A stretch of DNA of 37,491 nucleotides from Acidobacteriota bacterium (GTDB taxonomy: Bacteria; Acidobacteriota; Terriglobia; Terriglobales; Acidobacteriaceae), in assembly GCA_021846945.1 (NCBI GenBank), contig JAJZVZ010000028.1, positions 1 to 37,491 of the forward strand, in the 5' to 3' direction. Under the pieces are notes generated by a model. It saw only the letters and a list, made by a program, of their open reading frames with translations. It ran no database searches and had not been told where the DNA came from. Shown here in pieces: positions 33,087 through 37,491 of this stretch. Within the stretch, counting starts at the first letter, position 1, and every line of letters begins with the position of its first letter. Made by a program: the position numbers and the translations under genes.

Positions 33087-33283
33087 ATATAGACTCAGTT
33101 TGCCGATTGCACGTACACATGCAATTCTTACGGCAATCTCCGAAGGGAAGCCGATAGTTTCAGCGCGCCTACGCTCGCTCCGCAAGCCAGCAACAGTAGT
33201 TCGCCGCTCCCCGGCCCCTGATCCCTGACTGCCCCTTTGCTCTAAACTCGAAGGCAGGATCAATTCATCCCGAGGATCGCACC

Positions 33284-35101
33284 GTGAAAAGTTCGCGACT
33301 TACGCTCCTGGCCCTCTCCGCGCTTCTGATGCCCGTCTTGGCCGCTCCGCTGCACGCGCAAAAGACGCTGCCTCTTGCCACCTCTCAGGGCTCCTCGGTT
33401 CAGGACCGGCGCGCCGCGCTGAATGAGGTCTTCGACGACTACTGGCAGGATGTCCTCCAGCGTAATCCGGAGTTCGCCTCCACGCTCGGCGACAAGCGCT
33501 ATAACGACCGCGTTTCGGATTACTCGGTCCGGGCGATCAACGACTGGCTGGCAGACGAGCAGAACTACCTCATGCGCCTGGCCGCCATCGATCCCACCGG
33601 ATTCACTGACCAGGAGAAGATCAGCCGGGACCTGCTGCTGCGCAAGTTTGCCGATGACATGGAGGGCGCGGAGTTCAAGCAATGGGAGATGCCGGTCACG
33701 CAGATGGGCGGCATTTACGACACCTATCCGGAATTGGTGGCCGAACTGAACTTTACCACGGTCAAGGACTACGAAGACTGGATCGCTCGTCTCCGCGCGA
33801 TCCCCAAGGCCTTTGACCAGGTGACGACGAACATGTCCATCGGCATGGAAGACCATCGCCTTCCGCCCAAATACCTGATGGAAAAGGCGCTCGAACAGGT
33901 GAAGCAACTGGCCGGCCAGAAGCCGGAAGACTCGCCACTGGCGCTGCCGCTCAAGAAGTTTCCCGCTTCGATTCCCGCCGCCGAGCAACAGCAGATCAAG
34001 ACTGAAATGCTGTCTGTCATCGCCAAGCAGGATCTGCCCGCCTACGCCAGCTTCGCGCGCTTTCTTGAAGTCAGCTACATACCAGCCTGCCGCACCGATC
34101 CGGGCATCTGGGCGCTGCCGGATGGAGCCAAGTATTACCGCTTCCTCGTCCGCCACATCACCACCACCGATCTCACCCCGGAGCAGATTCACCAGATCGG
34201 CCTCGAAGAAGTGAAGAAGGATGAGGCTGCAATGCTGGTGATTGCGCAGAAGCTGGGATTCAAAGACCTGGCGAGCTTCCGCGCCAGCATCAAAACTAAT
34301 CCGAAGTTGCATCCCACCTCGCGCGAGGCGCTGCTCGACGCCTATCGCGGCTACCTGAAGCCGATGCAGGCCAAGCTGCCGCAGCTCTTCGGTCACCTGC
34401 CCAAGGCTCCCTTTGAGGTGGTTCCGGTTCCGGGTTACTCAGAGGAGACCGCGCCACCGGCCTACTATGAACCAGGCGCTCCCGACGGCAGCCGCCCTGG
34501 CCGTCTCTTCATCAACACGTATGACGCCACCAGCCGCAATCTTTGCGACGTGGAAGCCATTGCCTACCACGAAGGCCTCCCGGGCCATCATCTGCAAATC
34601 TCCATTGCCCAGGAACTCCAGGGCATTCCAGCCTTCCGCCGCTTCGGCGGGGGCTACACGGCTTACACCGAGGGCTGGGGCCTCTACGCCGAGCAGCTCG
34701 GCAAGGATGTCGGCTTCTATCAGGATCCCTACTCCGATTACGGCCGTCTCCAATCCGATATCTGGCGCGCCATCCGCTTGGTCGTCGATACCGGCGTTCA
34801 CAATGACCACTGGTCCCGCCAGCAGATGGTGGATTATTTCCACCAGCACTCGGCCATCGACGAAACCAGCATTCAGGCCGAGGTAGACCGTTACATCGCG
34901 TGGCCCGGACAGGCGCTTGCCTACAAGATCGGCCAGCTCAAGATCCTTGAGCTGCGCGCTCGCGCCCAGAAAGCCCTCGGGAGCAAGTTTGACCTGCGCG
35001 CCTTTCACGATGAAGTGCTCGACTCGGGAGCCTTGCCCCTGGATACGCTCGACAGCCGCGTGAACGCATGGATTGCGGACCAGAAGAAAGCGGCCGAGTG
35101 A
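33284..35101 (+). CDS. Secreted DUF885-family metallopeptidase-like protein
   Basis: 605 aa. Signal peptide MKSSRLTLLALSALLMPVLAAPLHAQ, then a mostly helical DUF885 (PF05960) protein. The zinc-site-like motif is HEGLPGHH (429-436), with TEGW carrying Glu463 and a C-terminal IAWPGQALAYKIGQLKILELR typical of the family. The family's HExxPGHH arrangement resembles gluzincin peptidases, and peptidase activity on peptides is the usual assignment, but the substrate is unknown. The GTG start has GAGG 8 nt upstream. Located between the porin and ndk on the same strand with 197-nt and 79-nt gaps; probably its own unit. Confidence 0.88.
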   Translation: MKSSRLTLLALSALLMPVLAAPLHAQKTLPLATSQGSSVQDRRAALNEVFDDYWQDVLQRNPEFASTLGDKRYNDRVSDYSVRAINDWLADEQNYLMRLAAIDPTGFTDQEKISRDLLLRKFADDMEGAEFKQWEMPVTQMGGIYDTYPELVAELNFTTVKDYEDWIARLRAIPKAFDQVTTNMSIGMEDHRLPPKYLMEKALEQVKQLAGQKPEDSPLALPLKKFPASIPAAEQQQIKTEMLSVIAKQDLPAYASFARFLEVSYIPACRTDPGIWALPDGAKYYRFLVRHITTTDLTPEQIHQIGLEEVKKDEAAMLVIAQKLGFKDLASFRASIKTNPKLHPTSREALLDAYRGYLKPMQAKLPQLFGHLPKAPFEVVPVPGYSEETAPPAYYEPGAPDGSRPGRLFINTYDATSRNLCDVEAIAYHEGLPGHHLQISIAQELQGIPAFRRFGGGYTAYTEGWGLYAEQLGKDVGFYQDPYSDYGRLQSDIWRAIRLVVDTGVHNDHWSRQQMVDYFHQHSAIDETSIQAEVDRYIAWPGQALAYKIGQLKILELRARAQKALGSKFDLRAFHDEVLDSGALPLDTLDSRVNAWIADQKKAAE

Positions 35102-35180
35102 TCTGGAGTAAACCGGTGGGGCAGCCTGCCCGGCAATTACAATTGCATCCAGCAGTCATTCCCCGCAAGGAGCCAACGCA

Positions 35181-35597
35181 TTGCCGCAACGCACTTTTAG
35201 CATTATCAAGCCGGACGCCGTCCGCAACGGCTACACCGGCGCCATTCTGGCCGAAATTGAAAAGGCCGGCTTCCAGATCATATCGATTCGCAAGCAGTCC
35301 ATCTCAAAGGCGCAGGCGGAGGGCTTTTACTACGTTCACAAGGAGCGGCCCTTCTTTGACAGCCTCACTACTTTCATGTCTTCCGGACCGCTGGTTCTGA
35401 TGGTATTGGAGAAGGACAACGCGATTGCCGACCTGCGCGCACTAATGGGCGCGACCAACCCCGCCAACGCCGAAGAGGGAACCATCCGCAAGAAGTTTGC
35501 CGGCTCCATTCAGGAGAACGCCATCCACGGCTCCGACGGCGCAGAGACCGCGGCCTTCGAGATCGGCTACTGGTTCGCGGGATACGAATTGATCTAA
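35181..35597 (+). CDS. ndk: Nucleoside diphosphate kinase
   Basis: 138 aa, standard length. It transfers the gamma phosphate of ATP to NDPs through a phospho-histidine, His116 in [21 protein letters not shown] (Lys10), [20 protein letters not shown] and the C-terminal [12 protein letters not shown] fit the family; the usual NxVHGSDS reads NAIHGSDG, and the C-terminal FF is WF. The start is TTG with AAGGAG 8 nt upstream. The stop converges on the YceH-like gene with a 21-nt gap. Confidence 0.96.
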   Translation: MPQRTFSIIKPDAVRNGYTGAILAEIEKAGFQIISIRKQSISKAQAEGFYYVHKERPFFDSLTTFMSSGPLVLMVLEKDNAIADLRALMGATNPANAEEGTIRKKFAGSIQENAIHGSDGAETAAFEIGYWFAGYELI

Positions 35598-35618
35598 ACC
35601 GGCCGCGGCAGAGAGTGC

Positions 35619-36278
35619 TTATCCGAAGAGATCGTCAATCTTCTGCCGCAGCGCGGCGACCTCCTGACGCAAATCTGACACGGCTGCTTCCAGTTGCGCG
35701 ATCCGTTCCTGCTCATCGTTCCCGTCGCCACCCGATGCGGTTTGAGCGGCTGCAACCGGCAGCGACTCGACCGACCCCGATAACAGATGCGCATAACGCG
35801 CTTCCTTGGTGCCGGGCTGACGCGGCAGGACTGCGGCGAGTGGCGGCTCGCGCTCCATCAACTTTTGCAGCCCCGCCAACACGTCGCCAATCTCGTCGAA
35901 GCAGTGCAGGCGCTCCGTGCGGCTGCGCAACTCGCCCGGCGTCTGCGGCCCGCGCAGCAGCAGAACACAGACAAGCGCCGACTCGGCACGGCTCAGGTTG
36001 AAGGCCTCGCCCATCCAATGCTCGAACTTGGAAACGCGTCCCTCGGCACCGCGAGCTGGACCTGCCAGGCGCATTTCCTCCAGTCCGTGCAAGGCCTGGC
36101 GTACGGCGTCTTCGTCCAGGTTCATCACCGGTTCGCGGTTGGAGCGCTGATTGCAGGCGTTGACGAGCGCATTCAGCGAAAGGGGATAGTAATCCGGCGT
36201 GGTGGCTTCCTTTTCCATCAGCGCGCCCAGAACGCGGGCTTCAGTAGCGGTAAGTTTGATGGGATCGTTCGGTGTCAT
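35619..36278 (-). CDS. YceH-like protein (DUF480/UPF0502)
   Basis: 219 aa. Two winged-helix repeats: LTATEARVLGALMEKEATTPDYYPLSLNALVNACNQRSNREPV is the DUF480 signature, and LLRGPQTPGELRSRTERLH...LQKLMEREPPLAAVLPRQPGTKEARYAHLLSG is the second half. A C-terminal coiled coil (about 182-216, EQERIAQLEAAVSDLRQEVAALRQKIDDLF) suggests oligomerisation. The fold suggests DNA or protein binding; no function is established that I know of. The ATG at 36278 is used; 23 further codons to 36347 are not family-like. It is 75 nt downstream of the RND pump gene on the same strand. Confidence 0.88.
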   Translation of the reverse strand: MTPNDPIKLTATEARVLGALMEKEATTPDYYPLSLNALVNACNQRSNREPVMNLDEDAVRQALHGLEEMRLAGPARGAEGRVSKFEHWMGEAFNLSRAESALVCVLLLRGPQTPGELRSRTERLHCFDEIGDVLAGLQKLMEREPPLAAVLPRQPGTKEARYAHLLSGSVESLPVAAAQTASGGDGNDEQERIAQLEAAVSDLRQEVAALRQKIDDLFG

Positions 36279-36353
36279 GCTTCTATTTTGACATTCATCA
36301 GAAGAGCGCGATCCTGCTCCTTCCGCTTCGATCGCGGAGCCATCCAATCAGAA

Positions 36354-37491
36354 TTACGAGCGCGTCCGGACCAATACCCGCTCCGCTTCTTCCGCCTGCG
36401 TTTGACGGTTGCGGGTCAGCAGAAAGTAAACCACCGGCGTGACCACCAGGCTCAATACCATCGAGACAGTAAGGCCTCCAATGACGGCGATCGCCAGCGG
36501 CTGAAGCATCTCAGAGCCCGAGCCGATGGCGAAGGCCAACGGCAGCATTCCGCACACCGCCGCAATAGCCGTCATCATGATGGGACGCAGACGGCGCTGT
36601 GCGGCCTGCAACATCGCCTCCCTCGCCGGTACGCCCTCGGCGCGATACTTTTCATCGGCATCGAGGAGCAGAATTCCATTCTTAGCGACGATGCCGATGA
36701 CCATGATGAGCCCCATGAATGAAGCCACATTGAACGTGGTCCCTGTAATCAGCAGCGCCACAATAACACCCGAGATCGAAAGCACCGACGAAGCCAGAAT
36801 CGCGGTTGGAGCAGGAAAATTGCCGAACTCCGTCAGCAGAACGCCGAACACCAGCGCCAGCGCCAGCAGCAGAACACGCAGCAGGTCGTGAAAGGACTTC
36901 TGCTGCTCCTGGTAGGTGCCTCCGTACTCGACGCGCACCGAAAGAGGCAGATGCATGCCGGTGACGGTTTGGCGGACCTTGGACATGATGCCGCCCAGGT
37001 CGGAGCCCTCAAGATCGCCTGTGACCACGATCAGCCGCTGCATATTTTCGCGGCGAATCTCATTCTGCGGCGGTAGCTCCTCGATGGTGGCCAGCGAACC
37101 CAGCGTGGCCGTGTGACCGGAGGCGCTGTTGAAGACCGTGTTGCGGATCGCGTCCAGCGAGGTCCGCGTCTCATCGCCCAGACGCACGCGAATCGTGTAG
37201 GGGCGATCGTTGGCGATCAGCGGATTGGGAATGTCGATCCCGTCCAGGATCGACGTCGCGTCCTCCGCAACCTCGGCCGGATTGAATCCCAGCCTGGCCG
37301 CGGTCACCGGATCGACCTGAAAGTTGGTTGCTGGTCCGCTGATGGTGTCCTCGATGCCGTTCCGCACGTCCACTACGCCGGCAACCTTGCTGATCGCGTC
37401 GCCCACTCTGGGCCCCAGTTTCGATAACACGGCCGGGTCTTCAGAGAAAAGTTTGATCTGAATCGGCTCCGGCGCGTTCGACAAATCGTTA
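36354..37491 (-). CDS. RND efflux pump inner-membrane protein, C-terminal part (gene runs off the window)
   Basis: The visible 378 codons are the last third of an AcrB/CusA-like resistance-nodulation-division transporter; the frame stays open to the window edge (..NDLSNAPEPIQIKLFS), so the 5' part lies to the right. Seen: the porter/docking segment (GPATNFQVDPVTAARLGF, PYTIRVRLGDE), then transmembrane helices 8-12, with GIVAKNGILLLDADEKYRAEG and RRLRPIMMTAIAAVCGMLPLAF, both typical of RND C-terminal halves. Such pumps use the proton gradient to export drugs, metals or solvents through a tripartite envelope channel. The proton-relay Asp pair would be in the missing half, so the metal versus drug class cannot be judged. 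Confidence 0.9.
   Translation of the reverse strand, partial: NDLSNAPEPIQIKLFSEDPAVLSKLGPRVGDAISKVAGVVDVRNGIEDTISGPATNFQVDPVTAARLGFNPAEVAEDATSILDGIDIPNPLIANDRPYTIRVRLGDETRTSLDAIRNTVFNSASGHTATLGSLATIEELPPQNEIRRENMQRLIVVTGDLEGSDLGGIMSKVRQTVTGMHLPLSVRVEYGGTYQEQQKSFHDLLRVLLLALALVFGVLLTEFGNFPAPTAILASSVLSISGVIVALLITGTTFNVASFMGLIMVIGIVAKNGILLLDADEKYRAEGVPAREAMLQAAQRRLRPIMMTAIAAVCGMLPLAFAIGSGSEMLQPLAIAVIGGLTVSMVLSLVVTPVVYFLLTRNRQTQAEEAERVLVRTRS

Noticed and set aside
31938-33263. 441-aa minus-strand open frame
   Set aside because: Antisense to the OprB-like porin. Val/Gly/Ala/His-rich with no family features, while the plus frame has a signal peptide and an OprB ending.
33260-34396. 378-aa minus-strand open frame
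   Set aside because: Antisense to the DUF885 gene, whose HEGLPGHH motif and signal peptide identify the real frame.

Overview
The window is high-GC DNA carrying 29 supportable protein genes on both strands. It has no rRNA, tRNA, CRISPR array, insertion sequence or phage gene that I can recognise. It looks like chromosomal DNA of an Acidobacteriota member, close to Terriglobia/Acidobacteriaceae. The best lineage marker is the secreted VWFA-related protein at 23040-24674, of a family typical of that phylum. The tandem propeller lipoproteins, the OprB-like porin, the DUF885 metallopeptidase and the extragenic palindromic repeats fit the same picture. This assignment is inference from gene content.

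Layout. 1-2803: two tandem paralogous beta-propeller lipoproteins, ending at a 19-bp perfect inverted repeat. 3109-4260: a membrane acyltransferase. 4459-8143 (minus): the translation block rplM-rpsI-rpsB-tsf-pyrH, with hairpins between rpsB and tsf and between tsf and pyrH, and a four-copy 15-mer repeat placed as two inverted pairs around rpsI. 8741-9901: a GT87-type membrane glycosyltransferase. 10022-11161 (minus): a minimal DEAD-box helicase with a DEVD motif and a possible leader of about 420 nt. 11834-13039 (minus): an unusual nitrilase-superfamily protein.

13257-23008 is mostly carbohydrate metabolism. A sugar-porter MFS transporter diverges from mannose-6-phosphate isomerase. These are followed by a small outer-membrane barrel, a phosphoglucose isomerase of the Tal-Pgi type lacking its transaldolase half, a secreted GH2 exo-glycosidase and 4-alpha-glucanotransferase. 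Together they could release sugars outside the inner membrane, import them and feed them into fructose-6-phosphate/glucose-6-phosphate and alpha-glucan turnover. 23040-27917 (minus) holds the VWFA protein, a Tat-exported aldo/keto reductase, and a cupin/enolase-superfamily pair likely to act on a sugar acid.

28186-30704 is a two-gene ABC-2 exporter. At 31174-33086 a CsoR/RcnR-family repressor diverges from an OprB-like porin. Their 83-nt spacer contains two 17-nt inverted-repeat operators, each overlapping one of the two -10 boxes. This is the most interesting unit in the window: a predicted metal-sensing switch for an outer-membrane channel. The right end has a DUF885 peptidase, ndk, a YceH-like protein and the 3' part of an RND efflux pump gene that runs off the window.
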